64,000 nucleotides of DNA from Chryseobacterium culicis (GCF_900108365.1 NZ_FNWQ01000002.1:868001-932000), one strand, 5' to 3'. Shown: positions 19,124-28,253, numbered from the stretch's first letter. The notes: a model not told the origin generated them from the letters alone. Numbers and translations: made by a program.

Positions 19124-20245
19124 ATGCATCATCAGTTTACTATTGGAATTGAAGAGGAATATCAGATCATTGATGTTGAAAGCAGAGATCTTGTTTCTCA
19201 CGTTTCAAAAATCATTGAAGGCGGCAAAGCTGTTCTGAGCGAAAACTTAAAGCACGAAATGCACGAATCCATGATTGAAATGGAAACCGGAATCTGCCAG
19301 AATATTCAGGAAGCAAGAGCAGAATTAACGAATTTAAGACGTCACCTTATCAATACCGCCCACGAGCAGGGGCTACGTGTTTCAGGAGGCGGTACTCACC
19401 CATTCTCGCATTGGTCGGACAATAATATCACTCAGGGAGAAAGATATATTAAGATCGTAGATGATATGGGAGATGTTGCCCGCGAAAACCTTATTTTCGG
19501 ACTGCATGTTCACATTGGAATTCCCAACCGTGAAGAGGGCGTGAGAATTCAAAATGTAATGCGCTATTTTCTTCCTCACGTGTATGCGCTTTCTACCAAT
19601 TCACCATTCTGGATCGGTAGATATACAGGCTTTAAATCATACAGACAGGAAATCTTTGTCAAATTCCCAAGGACCGGTATTCCGAGTTATTTTAACTCAC
19701 TGGCAGAATTTGACAGCTATGTAGATCTTCTGGTAAAAACAGGAACTATCGACAATGCTAAGAAAATCTGGTGGGATCTTCGTGTACACCCATTCTATCC
19801 TACGATTGAATTCAGGATCTGCGATATGCCTCTGAGAATAGATGAAACGGTATGCCTGGCAGCCATCATGCAGAGCCTCGTTGCTAAAATTTATAAGCTT
19901 CATCAGCAGAACCTGAGCTTCAGAAGCTACAGAAGACTTCTTTTGAATGAAAATAAGTGGCGCGCTTCCAAAAGCGGTATAGAAGCTCATCTTATTGATT
20001 TTGGAAAAGAGGAATCCGTACCGTATCCTCATTTATTAAAAGAACTTTTAGAGTTTATTGATGATGTCGTAGATGACTTAGGATGCCGTCACGAAGTAGA
20101 ATATGCATGGAAAATCCTGGAAAACGGAACCGGAGCAGACCGACAGCTTCAGATCTTCAAAGAAACCGGTGATCTGACGAAAGTAGTTGATTATATGATC
20201 TCTGAAACAGAATATGGCATCACTCATGGTGAACCTGCTTCCTAA
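19124..20245 (+). CDS. YbdK-type carboxylate-amine ligase (GCS2 family)
   Basis: 373-residue member of the glutamate-cysteine ligase family 2 (glutamine-synthetase fold), the COG2170/YbdK group. Diagnostic segments: TIGIEEEYQIID at residues 5-16 with metal-binding Glu residues, HEMHESMIEMETG near 44-56, GGGTHPFSHW near 87-96, FGLHVHIGIPN near 125-135 and IEFRICDMPLR near 228. YbdK of E. coli has weak gamma-glutamylcysteine ligase activity in vitro, but the true substrate of this subgroup is not known. It lies directly between an ATP-grasp gene and a glutamine amidotransferase, giving two different ligase folds plus an ammonia donor side by side. Confidence 0.9.
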   Translation: MHHQFTIGIEEEYQIIDVESRDLVSHVSKIIEGGKAVLSENLKHEMHESMIEMETGICQNIQEARAELTNLRRHLINTAHEQGLRVSGGGTHPFSHWSDNNITQGERYIKIVDDMGDVARENLIFGLHVHIGIPNREEGVRIQNVMRYFLPHVYALSTNSPFWIGRYTGFKSYRQEIFVKFPRTGIPSYFNSLAEFDSYVDLLVKTGTIDNAKKIWWDLRVHPFYPTIEFRICDMPLRIDETVCLAAIMQSLVAKIYKLHQQNLSFRSYRRLLLNENKWRASKSGIEAHLIDFGKEESVPYPHLLKELLEFIDDVVDDLGCRHEVEYAWKILENGTGADRQLQIFKETGDLTKVVDYMISETEYGITHGEPAS

Positions 20246-20255
20246 ATATTTTTGG

Positions 20256-20263
20256 TAACTTTG
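20256..20263 (+). promoter_or_regulatory. Putative internal -7 element before the amidotransferase gene
   Basis: TAACTTTG matches TAnnTTTG and lies 17 bases before the ATG at 20280, overlapping the spacer after the GCS2 gene. It would give a near-leaderless transcript. No clear -33 box. Confidence 0.35.
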
Positions 20264-20279
20264 CAAAAAATATGATGTA

Positions 20280-21113
20280 ATGAAAGATATTCGAATTGCG
20301 CTGCTGGACATGAACAACAATCATGTGAATCAAGGCTTCAGAAACATTAAAGAGATTTCCGAAGCATTTCAGCAGCACTCTGAAGAAAATGTGGTCATCA
20401 AGACATTTGATGTGAGATTTAAAGATGAAATGCCTGAGATTGGAGATTTTGATATTTTTATTTCTTCCGGCGGACCGGGAAATCCACATCGTGAAGGTCA
20501 TGACTGGGAAGACAGATTTGCCCATTTTCTAGACGCTGTTCTGGAACATAATACCTACAATGAAGATAAAAAATACCTTTTCCTGATCTGTCATTCTTTC
20601 CAGCTGGCAAGCATTCACTGGAATCTGGGAAATATCTGCAAAAGAAAGTCTTACTCTTTCGGAGTAATGCCTGTTCACAAAACGGATGAAGGTAAAGAGG
20701 AATTTTTATTTAAAAATCTTCAGGATCCTTTTTATGCAGTAGATTCCAGAGCGTATCAGTTTATAGAGCCGAATCATAAACGTTTTGAGGAACTTGGAAT
20801 GACCGTTATGGCAATAGAAAAATTCCGTCCCCATATCAATCTTGAAAGAGCAGTAATGGCAGTACGCTTTTCGGAAGAAATATTCGGAACCCAGTTTCAC
20901 CCTGAAGCCAATCCTGAATCTCTGATCGAAAATCTGAAAGATGAAAAAAACAGGGAAGCCATGATTGAAAACTTCGGAATGGAGAAATATCTTGAAACGA
21001 TGGACAGAATAGATGATGAAGACAAAATTATCCTGACCAGAAATCAAATCCTTCCGAGATTCCTTCAGTTTGCAAAAAAAAACATTTTGAAAGAAGCTGA
21101 ATCTTTGGCTTAA
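20280..21113 (+). CDS. Class I glutamine amidotransferase (GMP-synthase-like)
   Basis: 277-residue free-standing class I GATase predicted to hydrolyse glutamine and supply ammonia, or to act as a gamma-glutamyl hydrolase. The oxyanion region SSGGPGNPHREGHDW is near 63-77, the catalytic Cys is in FLICHSFQLAS near residue 104, and the His-Glu dyad is in TQFHPEANPESL. No synthetase domain is fused, so it is not guaA. Its neighbours are a GCS2 ligase and ATP-grasp ligases, so it may feed ammonia to one of them or cleave a gamma-glutamyl intermediate, as PuuD does. Its C-terminal 60 residues are an extra helical tail. Confidence 0.88.
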   Translation: MKDIRIALLDMNNNHVNQGFRNIKEISEAFQQHSEENVVIKTFDVRFKDEMPEIGDFDIFISSGGPGNPHREGHDWEDRFAHFLDAVLEHNTYNEDKKYLFLICHSFQLASIHWNLGNICKRKSYSFGVMPVHKTDEGKEEFLFKNLQDPFYAVDSRAYQFIEPNHKRFEELGMTVMAIEKFRPHINLERAVMAVRFSEEIFGTQFHPEANPESLIENLKDEKNREAMIENFGMEKYLETMDRIDDEDKIILTRNQILPRFLQFAKKNILKEAESLA

Positions 21114-21120
21114 AAAAGCC

Positions 21121-21232
21121 GGAAGCTGGAGGAAGAATGCCGGAGGTTATTATTGGTTAGGAATACTAACGATCCTTTTATTTGTGGACAGTACATATTT
21201 TCAGGCCTCAAAACTTCCCTCTTCCAGCTTCC
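21121..21232. repeat. Dispersed intergenic repeat, copy 2, with inverted ends
   Basis: A 112-base element between the amidotransferase and GspS-like genes. The left end GGAAGCTGGAGGAAGAATG and the right end CTTCCCTCTTCCAGCTTCC are imperfect inverted repeats. The left 35 bases also match the spacer at 7630. The size and ends are MITE-like or REP-like, and no transposase is nearby. Confidence 0.55.
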
Positions 21233-21292
21233 AGACAATAACAATCGGGCAGAAATGCTCGATTTTTTTAACATCACAAAAGAAAAAAAATA

Positions 21293-22477
21293 ATGATTCC
21301 AAAATACAGAAAGCAATTTAATGATGAGTTTTCGGATGAAAAGTACAGTCAGTTAAAGGATATTTTGCTGCAAAAAGGAGGCATAGCCCCTACTTTCAGA
21401 ATTTCCGAAAGTCCTATTTTTCTGACCAAAGACTTTGAGGCAAAATTAATAGACGCCAGCGAAAGCATCATCAGCCAGATTAAGACAATGCCGTCAGACT
21501 TATTGCAAAAAGCGATCCCCGATAACTGCAGGGTTCCCAATGATACAGATCAGCCCCATTTTTTCACCATTGATTTTGGAGTCTGCAAAAGTGAAAACGG
21601 AGAAATAGAACCTCAGCTGATAGAGCTTCAGGCCTTCCCTTCTCTCTATGCTTTCCAGAAAGTATATGAAGAAACATTCTGTGAGGTCTATCCATTTCTT
21701 TCTGAAATCAAAAATCCACTGCCTCAGGAAACTTTTAAAAATTATTTGAAAGAGTTAATCTTAGGCGATGAACATCCGGAAAATGTAATTCTGCTTGAAA
21801 TATTCCCGGAAAAACAAAAAACTGCCATTGATTTTGCTTTAACAGAGAAATTATTGGGGATAAAAACAGTTTGTCTTACCAAAGTAAAAAAGGAAGGCAG
21901 GAAACTCTATTATGAAAACAATGGAAAACGGATAGAAATTAAAAGAATCTATAACCGTGTCATATTTGATGAGCTTGATAATATTCCTGATCTTGTGACA
22001 GAGTTTAACTTCCGTGAAGAGGCTGATGTCAAATGGATCACCCATCCCAACTGGTTTTTTAAAATATCCAAGTTTCTTTTGCCTTTACTGAAGCATCAGT
22101 TCGTTCCGAAGAGTTATTTTCTGCATGAATTTCCTGAGCACGAAAACCTCGAAGATTTTGTGTTAAAGCCACTATTTTCATTCGCGGGAAGTGGCGTTAA
22201 TCTGAATCCAACAAAAGAAATAACCGATGCCATTCAGGACAAGGAAAATTATATTCTGCAGAGAAAGGTAATGTATGAACCTGTCTTTGAAGACATCAAT
22301 GGCGAGTTCTCAAAAGCAGAGATCCGTTTACTGTATATCTGGAGAGAAAATGATGAGCGCCCTATCCTTTTGGAAAACCTTGGAAGAATGACCAAAGCCG
22401 CCATGGTAAATGTAGATTTTAATAAAAAAGATGCCATCTGGATTGGAAGTTCGAATGCTTTTTTCGCAGAAGGATAA
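21293..22477 (+). CDS. Glutathionylspermidine-synthase-like ATP-grasp protein
   Basis: 394-residue protein with no obvious annotation at first sight. The C-terminal half follows the order of the glutathionylspermidine synthase amide-ligase fold: THPNWFFKISKFLLPLLK then a short gap and FVLKPLFSFAGSGVNL, which corresponds to the ATP-binding Lys and Gly-rich loop of GspS, then YILQRKV (hinge), AEIRLLYIW and LENLGRMTKAAMVN (catalytic Arg/Asn region). The N-terminal FTIDFGVCKSENGEIEPQLI segment also suits GspS-like proteins. Predicted amide ligase acting with the preceding genes; a strong terminator follows. Fold assignment is from pattern only. Confidence 0.65.
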   Translation: MIPKYRKQFNDEFSDEKYSQLKDILLQKGGIAPTFRISESPIFLTKDFEAKLIDASESIISQIKTMPSDLLQKAIPDNCRVPNDTDQPHFFTIDFGVCKSENGEIEPQLIELQAFPSLYAFQKVYEETFCEVYPFLSEIKNPLPQETFKNYLKELILGDEHPENVILLEIFPEKQKTAIDFALTEKLLGIKTVCLTKVKKEGRKLYYENNGKRIEIKRIYNRVIFDELDNIPDLVTEFNFREEADVKWITHPNWFFKISKFLLPLLKHQFVPKSYFLHEFPEHENLEDFVLKPLFSFAGSGVNLNPTKEITDAIQDKENYILQRKVMYEPVFEDINGEFSKAEIRLLYIWRENDERPILLENLGRMTKAAMVNVDFNKKDAIWIGSSNAFFAEG

Positions 22478-22504
22478 GATTCATTTTTAATGATCATTTG
22501 AAAT

Positions 22505-22551
22505 AAAAAGAGGCTTCGGCTGAACCTTTGGTTCAGCCGAAGCCTCTTTTT
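22505..22551. terminator. Strong bidirectional terminator closing the ligase run
   Basis: A perfect 21-bp inverted repeat (AAAAAGAGGCTTCGGCTGAAC and its complement) around a 5-base loop, flanked by A and T runs on both sides. It lies 28 bases after the GspS-like gene. Confidence 0.92.
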
Positions 22552-22798
22552 ATACATCTATTCATCACACTTCTTTTGAACAATAAAATACTTTCAGATA
22601 ATTATTCACACCAATTTCCTGTAATTTCAAACACTCGTCAACAGAATTACAAAACACTGGTTTTCAACGAACAAATGTATTGTAGTGCAATTGTAGTAGA
22701 GATTATTCTGTAAATTTATTTTACTTTCGCTCAAGAATTTTCCGGAAATTTCTATTTGTACATTATAGTAAAAAATTCAATTATAAAATCTTAAAATT

Positions 22799-23968
22799 AT
22801 GCGAAGTTTAAAAAACATATCAGTTGCTTTATTGTTTTTATCTTTTTTATCAAGCTGTAATAATCCAAAGAAAAATGAGAGCTCAGATTTTGACAATTAT
22901 TTGGATGCCCTGGTACAGCCCGTAATGGAAAAGAATGATATTCCTGGGGTAAGCATTGCCATAACAGTAAATGGGAAACATACTTTTTTCAATTACGGAC
23001 TGGCTTCAAAAGCAGACAAAATAGAAGTTACCAATACAACTTTATTCGAACTGGGTTCCGTAAGCAAGACGTTCACGGCTACTTTAGCCAGTTTATCACA
23101 AGTGAATGGGACACTTAACTTATCTGATCCTGTAAGCAAATATATGCCCGAAATTAAAAACCCAGCTTTTGACCAGATAAAGCTTTACCATCTCGGAACG
23201 CATACAGCCGGTGGATTTACATTGCAGTTACCTGATGAAATTACTAATAATGAGCAGCTCATTAATTACTATAATGCATGGAAACCAGATTACCCTGCAG
23301 GTACCCAAAGAATGTACACCAATCCGAGCATTGGTCTTCTGGGTGTTATTGCCGGAAAAACATTCAAACAGCCTTTCACCAAAGCAATGACCCAAAATGT
23401 TTTCACTAAAATGGGTTTGAATAATACTTTTTATGAAGTACCTGCTGAAAATATGAGTCAATACGCATTCGGTTACAGTAAAAATGATGAGCCGATCCGT
23501 GTAAACCCGGGAGTTCTGGCTGATGAAGCTTATGGAGTGAAATCATGCACACAGGATATGATTACTTTTATAGACGCCAATATGGGAATTGGAAACATTG
23601 ACAGTAAATTATCCGCAGCCATAATGAATACGCATACCGGATATTTTAATACCACAGAAATGACTCAGGACCTGATTTGGGAACAATATAATTATCCGGT
23701 TACACTGGAACAGCTTCAAAAGGGGAATTCCGCGGATATGGCTTTCAAACCTAATTCTGTGAAGGAAATTCTTCCGCATCAGAAACCGAAACTTGATGTA
23801 TTGATTAATAAGACCGGAGCGACCAATGGTTTTGGAGCGTATGTAATGTATGTTCCTTCAAAAAAGATAGGTATTGTAATTCTTGCCAATAAAAATTATC
23901 CTAATGCTGAAAGGATTGATATTGCATATAAAATCTTATCCTATATAGAAAAATCTGAAAAACTATAA
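22799..23968 (+). CDS. Class C (AmpC-type) beta-lactamase, lipoprotein
   Basis: 389-residue serine hydrolase with the three class C motifs: SVSK with nucleophile Ser87, the YxN element in RMYTNPSIG and the KTG triad in INKTGATNGFGAYV. The C-terminal KIGIVILANKNYPNAERID closely follows the AmpC pattern, which separates it from DD-carboxypeptidase-like paralogues. The N-terminus is a signal peptide with lipobox FLSSC (Cys20), so it is predicted to be membrane-anchored rather than freely periplasmic. No ampR-like regulator flanks it. Expected to hydrolyse cephalosporins; its spectrum cannot be read from sequence. Isolated between two terminators. Confidence 0.9.
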   Translation: MRSLKNISVALLFLSFLSSCNNPKKNESSDFDNYLDALVQPVMEKNDIPGVSIAITVNGKHTFFNYGLASKADKIEVTNTTLFELGSVSKTFTATLASLSQVNGTLNLSDPVSKYMPEIKNPAFDQIKLYHLGTHTAGGFTLQLPDEITNNEQLINYYNAWKPDYPAGTQRMYTNPSIGLLGVIAGKTFKQPFTKAMTQNVFTKMGLNNTFYEVPAENMSQYAFGYSKNDEPIRVNPGVLADEAYGVKSCTQDMITFIDANMGIGNIDSKLSAAIMNTHTGYFNTTEMTQDLIWEQYNYPVTLEQLQKGNSADMAFKPNSVKEILPHQKPKLDVLINKTGATNGFGAYVMYVPSKKIGIVILANKNYPNAERIDIAYKILSYIEKSEKL

Positions 23969-23979
23969 TAGATTATCCT

Positions 23980-24034
23980 AAAATGGAGCAGTCGTAAAAG
24001 TCAAATTATTTGACTTTTGAGACTGCTCCATTTT
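23980..24034. terminator. Bidirectional terminator between ampC-type gene and TPR regulator
   Basis: A long hairpin: AAAATGGAGCAGTC pairs with GACTGCTCCATTTT, and an inner AAAAGTCAAA/TTTGACTTTT stem extends it. A and T runs flank it, and it lies between convergent stops at 23968 and 24042. Confidence 0.9.
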
Positions 24035-24041
24035 CTATTTA

Positions 24042-25460
24042 TTACAATTCTGAAACCCAGGTTCCCAAATCTAAATCAGAAGGTAGATTGAGTTTCTTTT
24101 TGAGTCTGTATTTCTTGGTTTCTACCGCTCTTACGGTTACATTAGTACATTGTCCGATTTCTTTATTGGTCATATTAAGCCTTACATAAGCGATAAATTT
24201 TAGATCATGGCTGGTAAGTTCTGGATATTGTGAAGTCAGTTTTTCATAGAATTCCGGATACACTTCTTTAAACCTGCTTATGAAAAAAGGGCTATTGTCT
24301 GTGGCCATTTTACCGAGATCATTAAGGGAAGTATCTACTTTCTTTTTCAGCTGATCTGTTTCCCGTATTTTTTCAGTGATGATTTTCTTCTGTTCTTCAA
24401 GCAGCTGATCTCTTCTTTTATTTCTTTTCCGGATTATAAACACTCCGGCAAGAGATGCTGATGCAACCCCTGTAATGACAGCGATAATAAGATAAAGATG
24501 ATTCTTCTCCTTTTCCTGCTCAATCGCAAAATTATTCACAACAGAAGCCACTGCTTTTCTTTCTCCTGACTGAATGCTGTCATTGAGTTCAGTATATTTT
24601 GTCAGATATTCATTGGCCTTCGGAATATCGTGTAAAGCCAGATAAGTTTCATAAATCTTTTTATAGGTATTGATAATATCTGCACCCCGGTTTATTTTCA
24701 GATAGATAGGTAAAGATTCCTGGTAATACTCCAGTGCCTTTGTATACTCTTTTTTCAGAGTATAAAGGTTTCCACGTCTTGTTGCAATGGCTCCGAAAGC
24801 GTGGAGCGAGCTGTTATTTTTTACGGCCAGTACAGATGCTTTATTCAGATAATATTCTACAGAATCAAGATGTTGTTTTTTGGATAAGAACTGCTCTGCT
24901 ATGCGTACATAAATCTTAGGTTCATCGGGAAAATCCCTTACTCCTTTTTTGCGCATAGCATTAATGGAATCAGGCAGTTTTAAATCTTCAAAATTGGACC
25001 ACTTCCAGATATAGACAAAAAACAAAGAATTTCTGTTCTCTTTTGTATCAGGGGCATGCTTGAGATAATCTATAGATTTATTCAGCTGAATATTAGCCTG
25101 GTTGTAAAGTCCCAAAAAGGCATAGTTTCTTGCAATTTCATTACATAATCTTGCATTCAGTCCGTTGTTATTGATCAATTTGAGCTGTTTTGCGGCTTCA
25201 TCCAGATAGCGGAGACTTTTCTGATGCTCATCAAATGTAGAAAGGGCATTGGCAATATTAATGTTGGCTAAAGCCTCTCCTTCAGGATTATCATGCTCTT
25301 TATAATATTGAAGCGCTGCTATATTGTATTGAAATACTTTGTCATACTCTCCTTTGTTTTTACAGATCGTTGTGATACTATCAAGCTTGGCAGGAGTATA
25401 GTTTTGAGAATAGAACTGAACATAAAAATAGAGAAAGAAAATAGAGAGTATCTTTTTCAT
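24042..25460 (-). CDS. TPR sensor protein with LuxR-type C-terminal HTH
   Basis: 472-residue regulator typical of Bacteroidetes. Order: signal sequence (residues 1-18), about six tetratricopeptide-like helical repeats (20-300; for example EALANINIANALSTFDEHQK), one membrane segment (YLIIAVITGVASASLAGVFI, about 318-337), a basic coiled coil, and a GerE/LuxR-like helix-turn-helix (TNKEIGQCTNVTVRAVETKK) near the C-terminus. The TPR part is predicted periplasmic and the HTH cytosolic, so it may be a one-component membrane regulator. Targets unknown; the nearest genes are cphA upstream and the beta-lactamase downstream. Confidence 0.85.
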   Translation of the reverse strand: MKKILSIFFLYFYVQFYSQNYTPAKLDSITTICKNKGEYDKVFQYNIAALQYYKEHDNPEGEALANINIANALSTFDEHQKSLRYLDEAAKQLKLINNNGLNARLCNEIARNYAFLGLYNQANIQLNKSIDYLKHAPDTKENRNSLFFVYIWKWSNFEDLKLPDSINAMRKKGVRDFPDEPKIYVRIAEQFLSKKQHLDSVEYYLNKASVLAVKNNSSLHAFGAIATRRGNLYTLKKEYTKALEYYQESLPIYLKINRGADIINTYKKIYETYLALHDIPKANEYLTKYTELNDSIQSGERKAVASVVNNFAIEQEKEKNHLYLIIAVITGVASASLAGVFIIRKRNKRRDQLLEEQKKIITEKIRETDQLKKKVDTSLNDLGKMATDNSPFFISRFKEVYPEFYEKLTSQYPELTSHDLKFIAYVRLNMTNKEIGQCTNVTVRAVETKKYRLKKKLNLPSDLDLGTWVSEL

Positions 25461-25565
25461 AAAAACCGATCGTCCGGCAAGTTAATAATTTTTATTTTTT
25501 ATCACTTTTAAAAAAAAGTTAAATGTATTCATCTAATTTTAATGTAACTGACCTGTTATAAAAAA

Positions 25566-25600
25566 AAACTGCAATACGTTTTTATCCCGTATTGCAGTTT
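25566..25600 (-). terminator. Terminator downstream of cphA
   Basis: A 13-bp stem, AAACTGCAATACG with CGTATTGCAGTTT, followed on the minus strand by eight T residues. It lies 23 bases past the cphA stop. Confidence 0.9.
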
Positions 25601-25622
25601 CATTCAGTTGATAAGATTTTTT

Positions 25623-28253
25623 TTATCCGTTTTTATCATCTTCCAATAATTCTCTTGCCTGATATTCCTGTACCAGATCTATAGCATTGGAAATAACATC
25701 GCTCAAAGCCGTAATAAACGTGCCTTCTTCGGCCATTCCCATAGCATGTTTTAATGCTTCTATTTCTTTAGGAATGATCTCGTAGCTTACATTTTTTCCT
25801 GCAGACTGCATTCCTTCAATAATAAGTCCATTGATCTCCTCTTCTGTTCTCCCCCGAAGGTGTTTTTCATTTCGGATAATGATATGATCAAACATTCTTC
25901 CTGCAATCTTTCCGCATTCTCTGATATCATTATCTCTTCGGTCTCCAACCCCGGAAATAATCCCTATTTTCTTCGTAGACTCCACATTTTTGAGATAGTC
26001 TTCAATTGCTTCATAGCCTGAAGGGTTATGGGCAAAGTCAATCAGAACCTTAAAGTTTTTGAATTTAAATACATTGAGTCTTCCCGGCGTAAGCTGAGCA
26101 CTTGGAATAAAAGTTCTTAAAGAATTAGAAATATCTTCTATTCCAAATCCGTAGAGATAACTTGCTAAACTTGCCGCCAGAACGTTTTCAATCATAAATC
26201 TGGCCTTTCCTTCCATCGTGATCGGGAAATCCTTAGCTTTTCCTATTCTGATCTTCCAGTCTCCTTTTTTAATGGTTACAAAACCTTCTTCATAAACACA
26301 GGTGATTTTTCCTTCTTTGGCAAATTTTACGATGTGAGGATTATTTTCGTCCATGCTGAAGATGGCTACATTGGAATCGAGATCATTCACGATTTTCATA
26401 GAATACTCATTATCCGCGTTCAGGATACTCCAGCCACTCTTCTTCACACTGTCCAGAACAACACGCTTTACCCTGGTAAGATCTTTCAGAGAGTGAATAT
26501 CATTCATACCCAAATGATCTTCCTCAATATTGGTTAAGACTCCGATGTCACATTGTGAAAAACCTAAACCGGAACGTAAAATTCCTCCTCTTGCCGTTTC
26601 CAGAACTGCAAACTCTACCGTTGGATCTTTCAGGATAAATTCCGCCGAAAGCGGTCCGGTAGTATCTCCTTTAGACAACATGGTATTCTGAATATAAATT
26701 CCGTCGGAAGTTGTAAATCCTACTCTATATCCGTTGCTTTTTACAATATGGGAGATCAGTCTAGTAGTGGTAGTTTTCCCATTGGTTCCCGTCACCGCAA
26801 TGATTGGAATGGTAAAAGGTTTTCCTTGTGGATACAGCATATCCACCACAGGTGCAGCGACGTTTCTTGGAAGTCCTTCGCTTGGTGCAAGATGCATTCT
26901 GAATCCCGGAGCTGCATTTACTTCGATAATGGCACCGCCACTTTCCTTTAATGGCTGGGTAAGGTTTTCCGCCATCACATCAATACCGCAGACGTCCAAT
27001 CCGATGATTTTAGAAATTCTTTCCGCCATCGTGATATTTTCCGGATGTACCATATCTGTCACATCAATAGATGTTCCTCCTGTTGAAAGATTTGCGGTTG
27101 ATTTCAGATAAACCACCTCTCCTTTCTGAGGAACCGTTTCAAGCGTATACTGAAGTTTATCAAGCAGTTCCAGTGTATCTTTGTCTACCTCAATCTCGGT
27201 AAGTACATTTTCATGACCATAGCCTCTTCTCGGGTCTTTATTTTCTTTTTCTATGAGCTGCTGAAGGTTCAGTTCACCGTCCCCGACCACATGAGCAGGC
27301 ACCCTTCTTGCCGCAGCCACCATCTTATTATTGATCACCAGTATACGGAAATCATACCCCGTAATGTATTTCTCAACAATTACTTTTCTTGAGTATTTCT
27401 GGGCATGTTCCAGACCAATTTTAGCAGCCTCCCATTCCGTAACATTGATGGAGGAGCCTTTTCCATGGTTTCCATCCAAAGGTTTTAGCACAACGGGATA
27501 GCCTATTTTTCTGATCACCGCATCCAATCCCTCTTCGTCTACCACCAGATCTCCTGTAGGTACCGGAATAGCCGCATCGTGAAGCATTCTTTTAGTCAGC
27601 TCTTTGTTGCAGGCAATATCCACAGCAATAGAACTTGTTTTTCCTGTAATGGTAGCCTGAAATCTCTGCTGATTCACTCCATATCCAAGCTGTACCAGAG
27701 AATTGGTTCCCAGCCTGATCCACGGAATTCTTCTGGAAGCCGCTTCTTCTACAATACTTCCCGTAGACGGCCCCAAACGTACACGCTCTCTGATTTCTTT
27801 CAATCTATGAATACATGCAGTAAGATCGTATTCTTTACCTTCTATTAGTGCTTCGGCAATTTTCACCGATTCTTCTGCGGCATAAATACCGGCATTTTCT
27901 TCAATATAATTGAAAACTACATTATAAACTCCCGGAGTTTTGGTTTCGCGGGTTCTTCCAAACCCCACATCCATTCCTGCGAGGGTTTGTATCTCCAAAG
28001 CAATATGCTCAATGACATGTCCCATCCAGGTTCCTGTTTCCACTCTATGGAAAAAGCCTCCTTCCACTCCTTCTGAGCATCGGTGGGTAATTAATGAAGG
28101 AATTAATTTTTCAATTCTCTCCCGGAAACCTTCTATTTTATTGGTAGGATAATCCTCCATTTCTTCGAGGTCTAACCTCATCTGTATCAGCTTCTTTCTT
28201 CTGATGCTCCAGATGTTCGGACCTCTCAGTGCCTGAATCTTTTCGATTTTCAT
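25623..28253 (-). CDS. cphA: Cyanophycin synthetase
   Basis: 876-residue CphA that polymerises aspartate and arginine into multi-L-arginyl-poly-L-aspartate, a nitrogen reserve. Domains in order: the N-domain (about 1-160, starting IQALRGPNIWS), an ATP-grasp domain (about 215-480) with YPVVLKPLDGNHGKGSS and IIEVNAAPGFRMHLAPSEG, and a Mur-ligase-like domain with the P-loop VTGTNGKTTTTRLISH near residue 490 and DFAHNPSGYEAIEDYL. Both ATP sites are intact, which favours a CphA1-type enzyme using free Asp and Arg. It is divergent from cphB across a 198-base spacer, and an isoaspartyl peptidase lies beyond. Confidence 0.95.
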   Translation of the reverse strand: MKIEKIQALRGPNIWSIRRKKLIQMRLDLEEMEDYPTNKIEGFRERIEKLIPSLITHRCSEGVEGGFFHRVETGTWMGHVIEHIALEIQTLAGMDVGFGRTRETKTPGVYNVVFNYIEENAGIYAAEESVKIAEALIEGKEYDLTACIHRLKEIRERVRLGPSTGSIVEEAASRRIPWIRLGTNSLVQLGYGVNQQRFQATITGKTSSIAVDIACNKELTKRMLHDAAIPVPTGDLVVDEEGLDAVIRKIGYPVVLKPLDGNHGKGSSINVTEWEAAKIGLEHAQKYSRKVIVEKYITGYDFRILVINNKMVAAARRVPAHVVGDGELNLQQLIEKENKDPRRGYGHENVLTEIEVDKDTLELLDKLQYTLETVPQKGEVVYLKSTANLSTGGTSIDVTDMVHPENITMAERISKIIGLDVCGIDVMAENLTQPLKESGGAIIEVNAAPGFRMHLAPSEGLPRNVAAPVVDMLYPQGKPFTIPIIAVTGTNGKTTTTRLISHIVKSNGYRVGFTTSDGIYIQNTMLSKGDTTGPLSAEFILKDPTVEFAVLETARGGILRSGLGFSQCDIGVLTNIEEDHLGMNDIHSLKDLTRVKRVVLDSVKKSGWSILNADNEYSMKIVNDLDSNVAIFSMDENNPHIVKFAKEGKITCVYEEGFVTIKKGDWKIRIGKAKDFPITMEGKARFMIENVLAASLASYLYGFGIEDISNSLRTFIPSAQLTPGRLNVFKFKNFKVLIDFAHNPSGYEAIEDYLKNVESTKKIGIISGVGDRRDNDIRECGKIAGRMFDHIIIRNEKHLRGRTEEEINGLIIEGMQSAGKNVSYEIIPKEIEALKHAMGMAEEGTFITALSDVISNAIDLVQEYQARELLEDDKNG

